A DNA stretch of 64,000 bases from Bacteroidia bacterium (GCA_030430205.1 JAUIGE010000028.1:25733-89732); one strand, 5' to 3'. Shown: positions 45,389 through 53,516, counted from the first letter of the stretch. Notes: generated by a model from the sequence alone, not told the origin. Numbers and translations are program-made.

Positions 45389-46393
45389 TCAAAGAATCCC
45401 TTCTTTTTTGAGCATCAACCTCAATTCTTCTTTAGAGATGAGCTGCATATTGGAGGAGTTATAATTTTGGAGCGGGGCAGCAATATGGCTGCCATTCTGG
45501 GGCTCAAAATTGTCATAAAGTGAGTTTCGGAGGATAAAAGTCTTTTCCTTTTCGGTAATATACGGCAGCTCTTCCTCCGCAAAAATCGCTTCATACAGCT
45601 TCTCGCCGGGCCGAATCCCGATGATCTTAATAGGAATATCTTCCTGTTTTCTCCCTACCAGCGGAGCCAGCTCCTCTATCATCACCTCCGCCAGGTCCAT
45701 GATCCTGAGGCCCATCATCTTGAGGACAAATATTTCCCGGCCCTTCATCTCTGTAATGGCTTGAAGGATAAGCTGCGCCGCATCCGAAATGGTCATGAAA
45801 AAACGTGTCATCTGGGGAGAAGTAAGGGTCACGGCTTCTCCGGCTTGTATCTGCTGGCGAAAAGTCGGCACCACCGATCCGATGGTGTCCAGCACATTGC
45901 CAAAGCGCACACAGGAAAAGAGGGGAAACGGACCGTCGCTGGGGGCATTGATGATCAGCCTTTCGCTGATAAACTTGCTCGCACCCATGATGCTGATAGG
46001 GTTGACAGCCTTGTCCGTCGAAATCCCAATCAGGCGCTCCACCTTATTTGCGATAGCGGCTTCTACCACATGGATCGTTCCTGTGATGTTGGTATTGATG
46101 GTTTCAAAAGGGTTATGCTCGCATAGAGGAACGTGTTTGAGCGCTGCGGCGTGAAAGATCATGTCCACCCCCTCAGTCGCCTGCCTGAGCCTTTTCCCGT
46201 CCCGCACATCTCCTATCAGGTGTTGGAGCAGGGGCGAATTCAATTTTTGCCCCAGGGCAAACTGCCCTGCTTCATTGTGATCAAATACCCGGATACGCGC
46301 CGGGCGCAGGGGAATCAACTGATGGATGATCTCAGAACCAATGGAGCCACACCCTCCCGTCACCAATATGTCTTTTCCTTCGAATATGTTCAT
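45389..46393 (-). CDS. UDP-GlcNAc 4,6-dehydratase-like (CapD/FlaA1/PseB type)
   Basis: A 334-residue short-chain dehydrogenase. NAD-binding GGCGSIGSEI is at the N-terminus, then HAAALKHVPLCEHNPFETINTN. The catalytic site STDKAVNPISIMGASKF has Met where most have Tyr, as in the CapD/WbpM subfamily. VRFGNVLDTIGSVVPTF and IRPGEKLYE are typical. It forms a 4-keto-6-deoxy-UDP-sugar, the first step towards pseudaminic or legionaminic acid or an amino-sugar. It follows the aminotransferase by 18 nt. Confidence 0.88.
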   Translation of the reverse strand: MNIFEGKDILVTGGCGSIGSEIIHQLIPLRPARIRVFDHNEAGQFALGQKLNSPLLQHLIGDVRDGKRLRQATEGVDMIFHAAALKHVPLCEHNPFETINTNITGTIHVVEAAIANKVERLIGISTDKAVNPISIMGASKFISERLIINAPSDGPFPLFSCVRFGNVLDTIGSVVPTFRQQIQAGEAVTLTSPQMTRFFMTISDAAQLILQAITEMKGREIFVLKMMGLRIMDLAEVMIEELAPLVGRKQEDIPIKIIGIRPGEKLYEAIFAEEELPYITEKEKTFILRNSLYDNFEPQNGSHIAAPLQNYNSSNMQLISKEELRLMLKKEGIL

Positions 46394-46411
46394 GTAAACG
46401 ATTTTCAGGTA

Positions 46412-47527
46412 TCAATTTTTTACTTCTGCCATACAGGCTACCAACGAAGCTTTTACAAATGCCATTTCTTTGGGGGTGATTTGGGTAAAGAAAGGGATGA
46501 TCAGGCTTTCCCGGCTGATTTGCTCAGCGATGGGGAAGCTGCCTTTTTCGTACCCAAACTGTGTTTGGTAGTATTCCTGCAGGTGTATGCAGGGATAGAA
46601 ATAGGCTTTGCACTGCACGCCTTTTTCATTCATTTTATGAATAAGGGCATCCCGTATACCGGCCTCCACCCGCAGGGCGTAGACAAACCAGCTGTGCTGG
46701 TTTTCGGGACGTGTGGCAGGCAGTTGGATGCCTTCGACATCATGCAGCAGGGCATGATATTGAGCCGCCAGTTCCTGGCGCTTTTGGATAAATCGGGGCA
46801 GCTTCCGGCATTGAGCCAGGCCTATGGCAGCGGTAATCTCGCTGATGCGGTAGTTGTAGCCGAGATGTGAATGGCTGAGCCATTGCATATTGTCGCTTCG
46901 GCCCTGGTTGCGCAGGCTTCGGCACAGCCGGTAGATGGCCTCATCATCCGTGATGAGCATGCCTCCTTCTCCGGTGGTCATCTGTTTATTGGGATAAAAG
47001 CCATACACGGCACAGTCACCCCATCTGCCGACATATTGGCCATGATGCCTGGCAAGAGGCGCCTCACAGGCGTCTTCGATGATGGCGAGCTGATGCTTCT
47101 CTGCAATTTCGCTTATCCGCTTCATATCGGCAGCCTGCCCAAAGACATGCACAGGCAGGATGGCCTTCGTCCGGGGGCTGATGGCAGCTTCTATCTTTTC
47201 GGGATCGAGGTTAAAAGTGTCGGGCTCCACATCTACAAATACAGGCACAGCTCCTTCAAAGAGCATGCAATTGGCCGAGGCAATAAAGGAAAAAGGGGAA
47301 GTGATGACTTCATCACCCGCTGTGATCCCCAGTGCGCGCACTGCGAGATGCAGGCCCGAAGTGCCTGAATTAACCGCAATGCCATATCGTGCGCCATGGG
47401 CGGCGGCAAAGGCCTGCTCAAAAGCTTCTGTCACGGGCCCCAGAGCCAAGCAGGAAGATCGTAATACTTCGCCTATTGCCTGAATCTCTTCTTCCCCAAC
47501 ATGAGGCTTAGACAGGGGTACATACAT
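46412..47527 (-). CDS. DegT/DnrJ/EryC1 sugar aminotransferase
   Basis: About 371 residues from MYVPLSKPHVGEEEIQAIGEVL. Marks: CLALGPVTEAFEQAF, AVNSGTSGLHLAVRALG, VDVEPDTFNLDPEKIE, IIEDACEA and the pyridoxal-phosphate lysine in YGFYPNKQMTTGEGGM. It transaminates the 4-keto UDP-sugar made by the next gene. A start 19 codons upstream (47584) has no family match. It is the first gene of the minus-strand polysaccharide/nonulosonate run. Confidence 0.88.
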   Translation of the reverse strand: MYVPLSKPHVGEEEIQAIGEVLRSSCLALGPVTEAFEQAFAAAHGARYGIAVNSGTSGLHLAVRALGITAGDEVITSPFSFIASANCMLFEGAVPVFVDVEPDTFNLDPEKIEAAISPRTKAILPVHVFGQAADMKRISEIAEKHQLAIIEDACEAPLARHHGQYVGRWGDCAVYGFYPNKQMTTGEGGMLITDDEAIYRLCRSLRNQGRSDNMQWLSHSHLGYNYRISEITAAIGLAQCRKLPRFIQKRQELAAQYHALLHDVEGIQLPATRPENQHSWFVYALRVEAGIRDALIHKMNEKGVQCKAYFYPCIHLQEYYQTQFGYEKGSFPIAEQISRESLIIPFFTQITPKEMAFVKASLVACMAEVKN

Positions 47528-47597
47528 TGAATTTTCTTTTGGATTTCTTGAACCTTTGCGCAAGTTTCGGAAAGTAGGCAACAAAAAGAAAGGGCTA

Positions 47598-48353
47598 TTA
47601 AATCTTATTCATATTTGGCAGGACAAATAGCGCCACGAGGATGGCGGCAAAAAGCAACAAAGTTGCCAACAGCAGCCGAAGGCCCCAGCGTTTCCTTCGG
47701 GAGAGGCTCCATCGGCCCTGGCCGATTTTGATCTTGATGGGGTCGCGCAGCTGCCAGCTCAGGCGGTCCAGCAGGCCTTCCCTGTAATATAAGCCGGGAG
47801 AGATAGGCTGTTCCGTATTTTCATAATAGGTATTGGGCAGCTCTTCCCCCAAAGGAATCACCTCCCAATTCAGGGCAGAAACCCGATGAGCTGCCGAGTG
47901 AAGGCTGATACCTTTGGCGATGCCTTTGTAAAACTTTTTGAGGTTTGATAGACTTCCTTTTCGCCTCACCCAGACCGCCGCCAGCTCTGACCGAAAAAGT
48001 GTCTGGAGCAGCCAGGAAGGCACCGTGCCACTCAATATGATGAGGTTGAGCTGATTGAAAGACTGTAATATGGCTTGGAAATCTTCCAGTATATCGTCTG
48101 AGGGAGGCGAGGATTGTACCTTGTCATCCGAATAAAGATGCAGGAGAAAAACCCGCTCTTTGTCAGCATACTCCCGCAGGCTCGTCAGCAAATCCGCCTC
48201 TTGAAGCTGGTCCACCCGGCAGCTGCCTATGCGCGCCCGATTCCGCAATACATCGCGGATGAGTGTATGTTCCCGGGAAATCTGTTTTCCCTGAGAATGT
48301 GAGGTCTCCGGACGGGTCAGGAGAATTCTGGGAGCGTGTTGTAAGGAATTCAT
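47598..48353 (-). CDS. catalytically dead CHAT-like protein with C-terminal membrane anchor
   Basis: A 251-residue protein. Residues about 9-215 align without gaps at the key points with the CHAT protein at 55302: ERVFLLHLYSDD against DRIAIFHYGGHA, and LNLIILSGTVPSWLLQTLF against LKLVFLNGCSSKGQVQTLF, with QTLF identical. The catalytic His becomes Asp76 and the Cys becomes Thr110, so protease activity is not expected. PGLYYREGLLDRLSWQL matches the end of the CHAT domain (WGLYIKEEHREEIL). A basic stretch (WSLSRRKRWG) and one helix (LRLLLATLLLFAAILVALFV) close the protein. Role unknown; perhaps a scaffold or sensor. Confidence 0.6.
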   Translation of the reverse strand: MNSLQHAPRILLTRPETSHSQGKQISREHTLIRDVLRNRARIGSCRVDQLQEADLLTSLREYADKERVFLLHLYSDDKVQSSPPSDDILEDFQAILQSFNQLNLIILSGTVPSWLLQTLFRSELAAVWVRRKGSLSNLKKFYKGIAKGISLHSAAHRVSALNWEVIPLGEELPNTYYENTEQPISPGLYYREGLLDRLSWQLRDPIKIKIGQGRWSLSRRKRWGLRLLLATLLLFAAILVALFVLPNMNKI

Positions 48354-48530
48354 CAGATTACAAAAGCATCGGAATTTTACAAAAATCTACGTGAAATCAC
48401 CTAAATATAAGGTGGCTTAAAACATTTTGCAAAGACTATGCCCTGACACATTCATTCCGGATGGGGCCTGATTCACTCCGCGAAATGGAGCTTTTGTTGC
48501 CTTTGAAAAGCATGACAGGCAATTCTCTTT

Positions 48531-48538
48531 TACTTTTG
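48531..48538 (+). promoter_or_regulatory. -7 promoter box (TACTTTTG)
   Basis: TACTTTTG fits TAnnTTTG and lies 49 nt before the beta-barrel protein start at 48587. The 233-nt gap upstream holds nothing else that I can support. Confidence 0.5.
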
Positions 48539-48586
48539 ACGTAGATACTTAGCAGTCAGATACAAACTAACCTACGAAAAATAATC

Positions 48587-49216
48587 ATGAAAAAACTTAT
48601 CGTTTTCAGCCTTGCACTCATACTCAGTCAAGTGTTGTACGCCCAAAAGAACTTCCAATTTGGTCCCCGTGTCAGCCTGGCATCTTCTTCTATCCAGGCT
48701 ACTGACCTCACCAATCCCAATACCCAGGAACTGGTTTTGGCTTTCAAAGAGTCCAACTCCAGTGTACAGCTGGGGGCCTTTGCCCGCGTGAAATTATTGG
48801 GCATTTATGCCCAGCCGGAGGTATTGATCGGCTCGACTTCGATCGTGTATACCCAGGAGTCGCCAGGTGCCAATACGGAGCCTGCTATCAGGACAGAAAA
48901 AGCTTTTAATGTAAACATGCCGCTGATGTTCGGCATGAAACTAGGTCCCATCCGCCTCCAGGGAGGTCCTGTATACAGTTTCGTCTTTGGCGAAAAATCA
49001 GACCTGTTGGATCTCGACGGCTACCAGCGTCAGTTTGACAAAAAAGATTTTGATGTGAGATTAGGTGCCGGAGTAGACTTAGGCCCCGTTATTTTGGACC
49101 TGACATACCAACTGCCGCTTTCAGCTACCCAAAATCTCGTGACCATTGATGGCTTTGATTATCAGATTGCCAACCCCAAAGGACATCTGGTAGGCAGCTT
49201 AGGCTTTGCCTTCTAA
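48587..49216 (+). CDS. PorT-like outer-membrane beta-barrel protein
   Basis: A 209-residue exported protein. Signal peptide MKKLIVFSLALILSQVLYAQ, then eight or so amphipathic strands (FQFGPRVSLASSS, SSVQLGAFARVKLLGIYAQPE, FNVNMPLMFGMKLGPIRLQGGPVYSF, FDVRLGAGVDLGPVILDLTYQLPL) and a C-terminal phenylalanine in GSLGFAF. This is the PF13568-type small outer-membrane barrel common in Bacteroidetes. Function unknown. It stands alone with its own -7 box. Confidence 0.8.
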   Translation: MKKLIVFSLALILSQVLYAQKNFQFGPRVSLASSSIQATDLTNPNTQELVLAFKESNSSVQLGAFARVKLLGIYAQPEVLIGSTSIVYTQESPGANTEPAIRTEKAFNVNMPLMFGMKLGPIRLQGGPVYSFVFGEKSDLLDLDGYQRQFDKKDFDVRLGAGVDLGPVILDLTYQLPLSATQNLVTIDGFDYQIANPKGHLVGSLGFAF

Positions 49217-49295
49217 AAATACGTAGCGAAAATATTTTCCTTAGCCTGGCTCGCTTCATTGCAAGTCAGGCTTTTTCCTTTCCAAAAAGAAATTT

Positions 49296-49386
49296 CCCGA
49301 AACCCAAAACCCGAAACCCAAAACCCGAAACCCGAAACCCAAAACCCGAAACCCAAAACCCGAAACCCAAAACCCAAAACCCAAAA
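49296..49386. repeat. heptanucleotide tandem repeat, 13 exact units (CCC(A/G)AAA)
   Basis: Thirteen contiguous units of CCCGAAA or CCCAAAA with no broken unit. It lies between the convergent barrel and DoxX-like genes. The rest of the 296-nt gap has a small AT-rich palindrome (49490-49506) and no gene that I can support. Confidence 0.92.
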
Positions 49387-49512
49387 AGCTTTTGCAGGGA
49401 ATAAAAAAGTGGCTGAGGGAGACCTAATGGACAATCCATTTAAGCTCGATGACAAGCAAGCTGAAAGCTTGTTTAGAAATGCCAAAGTGGCCTTTTTTAA
49501 AAAGGCGGGTTT

Positions 49513-49947
49513 TTACCAAAATAAATACATATAGAGCCCTGCTCCACACAGCAAAAAATAAGGAATCAGCGCCGCAGCGCCATTATAATCCTTGGCCACA
49601 CGCTGGCCTAAGAATAGCTGGATAATAGCCAGCGAACCCATAAACATCCCCCAAAGGGCGATTTCTGTATTGCCGGCAGCCAATATGGCTATGATCCCGA
49701 CGGCAGACAAAAAGCCCGCTGCCAGTTCAAAAAATGTGATTACCGGCAGGAGAAAAGCTACCGTTGGCTTGAGGATGGTCTTTTTGAAATGCTTTTCGTA
49801 GTAAGCCTTTTCGCCTTTCCAATTCAGCAATTTGTCCAGACTTGACTGGATAAATAAAATGCTGACCATCAGCGAAAAAAGCAATTGGATAAGCGTAGAG
49901 CCTTCGAGGCCCAGCATATCGGTAAGAGAGAGCAAAGTGAGCGTCAT
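49513..49947 (-). CDS. DoxX-like membrane protein
   Basis: About 144 residues from MTLTLLSLTDMLGLEG. Four hydrophobic helices: LIQLLFSLMVSILFIQSSLD, AFLLPVITFFELAAGFLSAVG, LWGMFMGSLAIIQLFLG, AALIPYFLLCGAGLYMYLF. The KLLNWKGEKAYYEKHFKK loop after TM1 and the family-like FELAAG in TM2 fit DoxX/MauE-type proteins. Role unknown, often linked to redox or thiol stress. Upstream codons (50010) encode no helix of the family. Confidence 0.6.
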   Translation of the reverse strand: MTLTLLSLTDMLGLEGSTLIQLLFSLMVSILFIQSSLDKLLNWKGEKAYYEKHFKKTILKPTVAFLLPVITFFELAAGFLSAVGIIAILAAGNTEIALWGMFMGSLAIIQLFLGQRVAKDYNGAAALIPYFLLCGAGLYMYLFW

Positions 49948-50033
49948 GATTTGATTTTTTGGAAAAAAAGAGAAAATGCCTTGCATCAGTCGCCTAACAA
50001 CTGCCTGCAAGGCATCATCTTATATAGTCTTAA

Positions 50034-50068
50034 TTCGTTATTCGATATTCGTCATTCGTCATTCATCC
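50034..50068. repeat. heptanucleotide tandem repeat, 5 units (TTCGTYA)
   Basis: Five units: TTCGTTA, TTCGATA, TTCGTCA, TTCGTCA, TTCATCC. It ends exactly at the stop codon of the membrane protein gene at 50068. Confidence 0.75.
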
Positions 50069-50619
50069 TAGCCTTTTCCTCTATTCAAATACCAACCAAG
50101 CCAGGCTCCGACAAGCCCCCAGGATACAATGGTATCAATGAGAACAGGAAGGGTATTGCCTCCCATGTAAATGTAGTAGAGGTAATCAATGGTTAAATAT
50201 CCAATCAATCCCACTGCCAAAGACGCCATGATGGTCGTCTGAAGATTCAGATTAGCCATTTTTCCAAGCAGCCAGCAAAGGAGAAAAGCGGAAAGAAAAT
50301 TGATGAGAAAACTTCTGATCATACTCATGGCCATGTTGTTTTCAAAAGCTTTGTGATAGCTAATGAGAGCCCATGGCTTGCCTTCCATCGTTGCATTATG
50401 TGCTTGTTTCTCTGCCGCTGTTGCATCATCAGGGTGGTTGGGGAGCGAATAGGTCCCCGTTTCAAGATTGGCAGCCTCTATGGCTTCCATGATGGGTCCC
50501 TGTGCTGCGGTATAAGACATCTCTACGCGATGGAGATCCAAAGCGGCCCAGGACAGAAACTGCCAGAGAAACAGGATGATTGCGCCTACCAGCGCAGCAA
50601 TGATCGTTTTTTGCATCAC
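50068..50619 (-). CDS. uncharacterised four-helix membrane protein
   Basis: A 183-residue protein (Met1 or Met2). Layout: TM1 (IIAALVGAIILFLWQFLSWAA), an extracytoplasmic part of about 70 residues with a GTYSLPNHPDDATAAEKQAH stretch and PWALISYHK, then three more helices (FLINFLSAFLLCWLLG, IMASLAVGLIGYLTIDYLYY, VLIDTIVSWGLVGAWLGWYL). I think this is a conserved membrane family of Bacteroidetes and Proteobacteria but cannot name it. No catalytic motif seen. Confidence 0.6.
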   Translation of the reverse strand: MMQKTIIAALVGAIILFLWQFLSWAALDLHRVEMSYTAAQGPIMEAIEAANLETGTYSLPNHPDDATAAEKQAHNATMEGKPWALISYHKAFENNMAMSMIRSFLINFLSAFLLCWLLGKMANLNLQTTIMASLAVGLIGYLTIDYLYYIYMGGNTLPVLIDTIVSWGLVGAWLGWYLNRGKG

Positions 50620-50799
50620 AAAATAGTTTGGTTAAACATAAGAATAAAGTGTGTGGCAGGACATTTCCATGTATCAATATACGATTTTTCAAATTAAAAC
50701 ATGATTCCCCTTCGTTGGCTGTTCTTTGCAAAAGCCGGATACCGCAAAAAGAGGAGAGTGGATTACCCGAATATCAGGGGCATTCTCTATCATTGCGGC

Positions 50800-51684
50800 A
50801 TGCAAAAAAATGCGGCCTCCTCTACTGGCTTCTTATTCGCCATCCCTGCCCTGATCTGGGGTTCTACCTGGTATGCCATCACTTTTCAGTTGGGCACCGT
50901 AGACCCGCTTTTCTCGGTCTCCTACCGCTTTGTGCTGGCAGCCTTGCTGCTGATAGGCTTTTGTCTGGTGCGGGGCATCCCGCTGCGTTTCAGCCTGCGG
51001 CAGCACCGCGCCATTTTTCTCCAGGCACTTTGCCTCTTTGGTTTCAACTACTGGCTGACCTATATGTCAGAGCAGTATATCGCCAGTGGCCTGGTAGCGT
51101 TGATATTTTCGCTCATCATCTTCCTCAATATGATTTTTGGTCGGCTGATCATGGGCGCGCCCATCCGCAAAAAAGTGCTCCTCGGAGCAGGATTGGGGCT
51201 GATCGGCACGATCATGATTTTCGCGCCCGACCTGATGGATTATGAAGCCAATGAACATACCGTCCTCGGTATCCTGCTCTGTCTGGCAGGCGTCACTTTC
51301 GCCTCTCTCGGCAATATCGCCTCCGCCTTCAACCAGAAGCACAAGCTTCCCGTCATCTCCACCAATGCCATCGGCATGCTCTATGGAGGCCTCTCCATGT
51401 TTCTACTCGCTTTGCTCACAGGCAAGACGCCTACATTTGATCCCTCGATGGACTATATCCTTTCGCTCATCTACCTGGCCATCTTTGGCTCCGTGATCGC
51501 TTTCAGCTTTTACCTGACGCTGATCGGCAGGATCGGTGCAGACAAAGCCGCCTATGCGCTGGTGGTCGTTCCGGTGATAGCGATCACCATTTCGATGGTG
51601 TTTGAGGACTATCAGCTGAGGCTGATTCCTGCTTTGGGGATCGCTTTGCTGCTGCTGGGGATTGTTTTTGCTTTGAGAAAGTAG
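50800..51684 (+). CDS. EamA/DMT-family transporter
   Basis: About 294 residues from MQKNAASSTGFLFAIPALIWG. Ten hydrophobic helices in two halves, each starting with a W(G/A)S(T/...)W-type EamA segment: LIWGSTWYAITFQLG and GVTFASLGNIASAFN. Second-half EamA signature FGSVIAFSFYLTLIGRIGADKAAYALVVVPV is typical. A small-molecule/metabolite exporter of the drug/metabolite superfamily; substrate unknown. Earlier in-frame ATG (50701) adds a basic, non-family stretch and is rejected. Confidence 0.85.
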   Translation: MQKNAASSTGFLFAIPALIWGSTWYAITFQLGTVDPLFSVSYRFVLAALLLIGFCLVRGIPLRFSLRQHRAIFLQALCLFGFNYWLTYMSEQYIASGLVALIFSLIIFLNMIFGRLIMGAPIRKKVLLGAGLGLIGTIMIFAPDLMDYEANEHTVLGILLCLAGVTFASLGNIASAFNQKHKLPVISTNAIGMLYGGLSMFLLALLTGKTPTFDPSMDYILSLIYLAIFGSVIAFSFYLTLIGRIGADKAAYALVVVPVIAITISMVFEDYQLRLIPALGIALLLLGIVFALRK

Positions 51685-51691
51685 AAGAGTG

Positions 51692-51773
51692 GACGCAGAT
51701 TTTTACTGATTTTACTGATTCGAACAGCTTTATTTTAACAGTAAAAATCAGTCAAATCAGTTCCATCAGTGTC
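51692..51773. repeat. imperfect inverted repeat between convergent genes
   Basis: Left arm 51692-51720 (GACGCAGATT... ACTGATT) and right arm 51746-51773 pair imperfectly, both built from short ACTGATT-type units. The start, AGAGTGGACGCAGAT, recurs at 60326. It may act as a bidirectional terminator for the EamA gene and the DUF3820-like gene. Confidence 0.6.
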
Positions 51774-51785
51774 TAATCTTTCCCC

Positions 51786-52007
51786 TCATTTCATCTTTTT
51801 CAACTTATACAAAATCTCCCCCAACCCATTGATCTTGATCTCATAAAGGGTCGCAAGCTGCATACCGAGCTTTCCATCGGGAAAGCCCTCCCGCTGAAAC
51901 CATTCCAGGTAATGCACGGGCAGGTCACAAAGCAACTGGCCTTTGTACTTGCCAAAAGGCATGCGCTGGCGGACGAGGGCTAAGAGTATCTGAGGATCTG
52001 GTTCCAT
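51786..52007 (-). CDS. DUF3820-like small protein
   Basis: About 73 residues from MEPDPQILLALVRQRMPFGKY. PFGKYKGQLLCDLPVHYLEWF followed by REGFPDGKLG...LATLYEIKINGL matches the DUF3820 pattern (a short module also found near exonuclease domains). Earlier in-frame codons up to 52103 only translate heptamer repeat DNA (NPKPKTQ-type heptads), so I place the start after the repeat at 52007. Confidence 0.65.
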   Translation of the reverse strand: MEPDPQILLALVRQRMPFGKYKGQLLCDLPVHYLEWFQREGFPDGKLGMQLATLYEIKINGLGEILYKLKKMK

Positions 52008-52008
52008 G

Positions 52009-52125
52009 TTTTGGGTTTTGGGTTTCGAGTTTTGGGTTTCGAGTTTCGGGTTTCGGGTTTTGGGTTTCGGGTTTTGGGTTCTTCCATCTGCTAATCTACT
52101 CATCCTCTCATCTGCTAATCTTCCC
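52009..52125. repeat. heptanucleotide tandem repeat plus CTAATCTGC block
   Basis: Ten units TTTTGGG/TTTCGGG/TTTCGAG at 52009-52078, then TTCTTCC (52079-52085), then a CTAATCTGC/CTAATCTAC-type block to about 52125. It has the same three-part order as the copy at 21891-21985 and lies between the VOC and DUF3820-like genes. Confidence 0.85.
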
Positions 52126-52534
52126 TCCAGGGATCAAAGCTCCCAAAGCTCCACAAATGTCCTTCAGGATCATAGCAGCCATAGTTTTTGCCGCCATAGG
52201 ACTGCTCTTCGAGCGGCATGACGATCTCGGCGCCATGCGCCACCGCCTGCGCATAATGCGCATCTATGTCTTCGACAAAGATATAAGGCGCCTGCGTCTG
52301 AAAGCCGCCGATCTCGGCGGGCTGCTTCACCCGTTGCCCGAAGGGCGTATCCATCTCGGCCGAGCCGATCATGATCATGTTGCCATGATAGACAAGCTCA
52401 GCATGCGCCACGAGGCCTGCCTCATCTTCAAAAATCTCTTTGAGGGTAAAGCCAAAGGCTTTGATGAGCCAGTCGATGCGCTCTTTGGCCTGCGTATAAC
52501 GCAGGCAGGGGATGATGCGGTTTTGGTATGCCAT
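52115..52534 (-). CDS. VOC-family (glyoxalase/PhnB-like) protein
   Basis: A 139-residue protein of one paired beta-alpha-beta-beta-beta fold: RIIPCLRYTQAKERIDWLIKAFGF, then VAHAELVYHGNMIMIG, and the second half APYIFVEDIDAHYAQAVAHGAEIVMPL followed by YGGKNYGCYDPEGHLWSFGS. His in HAELV and Glu in DPEGHLW are the candidate metal ligands. Family includes glyoxalases, dioxygenases and resistance proteins; substrate not deducible. Confidence 0.8.
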   Translation of the reverse strand: MAYQNRIIPCLRYTQAKERIDWLIKAFGFTLKEIFEDEAGLVAHAELVYHGNMIMIGSAEMDTPFGQRVKQPAEIGGFQTQAPYIFVEDIDAHYAQAVAHGAEIVMPLEEQSYGGKNYGCYDPEGHLWSFGSFDPWRED

Positions 52535-52568
52535 AAAGATTGTATCTTGCTATGAATCAATGACTTCT

Positions 52569-52724
52569 ATGGCTAAAGTAGTACTTTGTTTATTTTTGAT
52601 GCTGAATAGTTTTTCACATGTGTTGAAAAGTCAGGTTAGGGAAGGCTGGGATCTGGAAAGGATACTTTGTGAAATCGATGGCCTGTATTATTTTCTTGAA
52701 AAAGGAATTCAGCGATTTGATTGA
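52569..52724 (+). CDS. possible small secreted peptide
   Basis: A 51-residue frame beginning MAKVVLCLFLMLNSFSHVLK, which looks like a signal peptide, then VREGWDLERILCEIDGLYYF. It is short, has no family match I know, and overlaps nothing on the plus strand; an upstream extension to 52512 overlaps the VOC gene. Low confidence. The following 52725-52970 holds only an inverted repeat. Confidence 0.25.
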   Translation: MAKVVLCLFLMLNSFSHVLKSQVREGWDLERILCEIDGLYYFLEKGIQRFD

Positions 52725-52815
52725 GGAGTGGAAGTTTCCTTCTTGTGTACCCCATGGAGTCTGAATCATCCTACCAAACATTTTGCCTGCTTAGCCAACC
52801 TAAAAAGAAGATTTA

Positions 52816-52895
52816 GACAGGATAAACATGATTTTCAGGATTTACAAGAAAAACAAATGTCATCCTGTTAATCCTGAAAATCCTGTAATCCTGTC
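52816..52895. repeat. inverted repeat of GACAGGAT-type units
   Basis: Left arm 52816-52845 (GACAGGATAAACATGATTTT...) and right arm 52862-52895 pair over most of their length around a 16-nt loop. Units such as ATCCTGT and CAGGATT recur. It lies between convergent genes; probably a hairpin acting as bidirectional terminator or a dispersed repeat. Confidence 0.65.
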
Positions 52896-52970
52896 AAAAA
52901 AGGCGGTATGACAATTTTATCAGTAGTATGAGTCTGAATAACAGATTTTTGGCATTCGCCACAAAATATC

Positions 52971-53516
52971 TTATCCTTTCACAACCTGCACATTGAAGTG
53001 CAGTTTCACCTCATCAGCTACTACCACACCACCGGCTTCGGTGGTTGCATTCCACTTCAACCCAAAGGCCTTGCGGCTGATTTTGCCGTTGGCTTCAAAG
53101 CCTGCTTTGGTATTGCCATAAGGATCTACCATGATGCCACCCAGTTCTGCATCGAGTTCTATCTCATGCGTGAAGTCGCGGATGGTCAGTGGACCTGTGA
53201 TTTTGAAGGTGTTTTCAGCAGTTTGCTTTACTTCTCCCTGGAAGGTGATGTGGGGAAATGCTTCTGTATTGAAGAAATCATCTGATTTCAGGTGAGCGTC
53301 GCGGTCAGCTACATTGGTGTCAATGCTGGCGACATCCAGGCTGAAATCTACTTTTGCTCCATCAAAACCTTCCCCCTTGGGAGTAACAGAACCCCGGAAG
53401 CTTCTGAAGTAACCGGTTACGGTAGAGATGACCAGGTGGCGCACTTTGAATTGAACCTCAGAGTGGGTTGGGTCGAGGCTCCATGTCTGTGCGGCGGTTG
53501 CGGTTTGTTTACTCAT
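52971..53516 (-). CDS. YceI-family lipocalin-like protein
   Basis: A 181-residue protein. Hallmarks: WSLDPTHSEVQFKVRHLVIS, VTGYFRSFRGSVT, VDFSLDVASIDTNVADRDAHLKSDDFFN and GPLTIRDFTHEIELDAEL, ending in HFNVQVVKG. YceI proteins are beta-barrels that bind isoprenoid or similar lipids. No signal peptide is visible (starts MSKQTATAAQ), so it is likely cytoplasmic or delivered otherwise. A 20-bp palindrome lies 30 nt upstream of its start. Confidence 0.9.
   Translation of the reverse strand: MSKQTATAAQTWSLDPTHSEVQFKVRHLVISTVTGYFRSFRGSVTPKGEGFDGAKVDFSLDVASIDTNVADRDAHLKSDDFFNTEAFPHITFQGEVKQTAENTFKITGPLTIRDFTHEIELDAELGGIMVDPYGNTKAGFEANGKISRKAFGLKWNATTEAGGVVVADEVKLHFNVQVVKG

Noticed and set aside
49259..49534. 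Open frame across the CCCRAAA repeat
   Set aside because: Translation is repeated NPKPETQ-type heptads from simple repeats; not a plausible protein.
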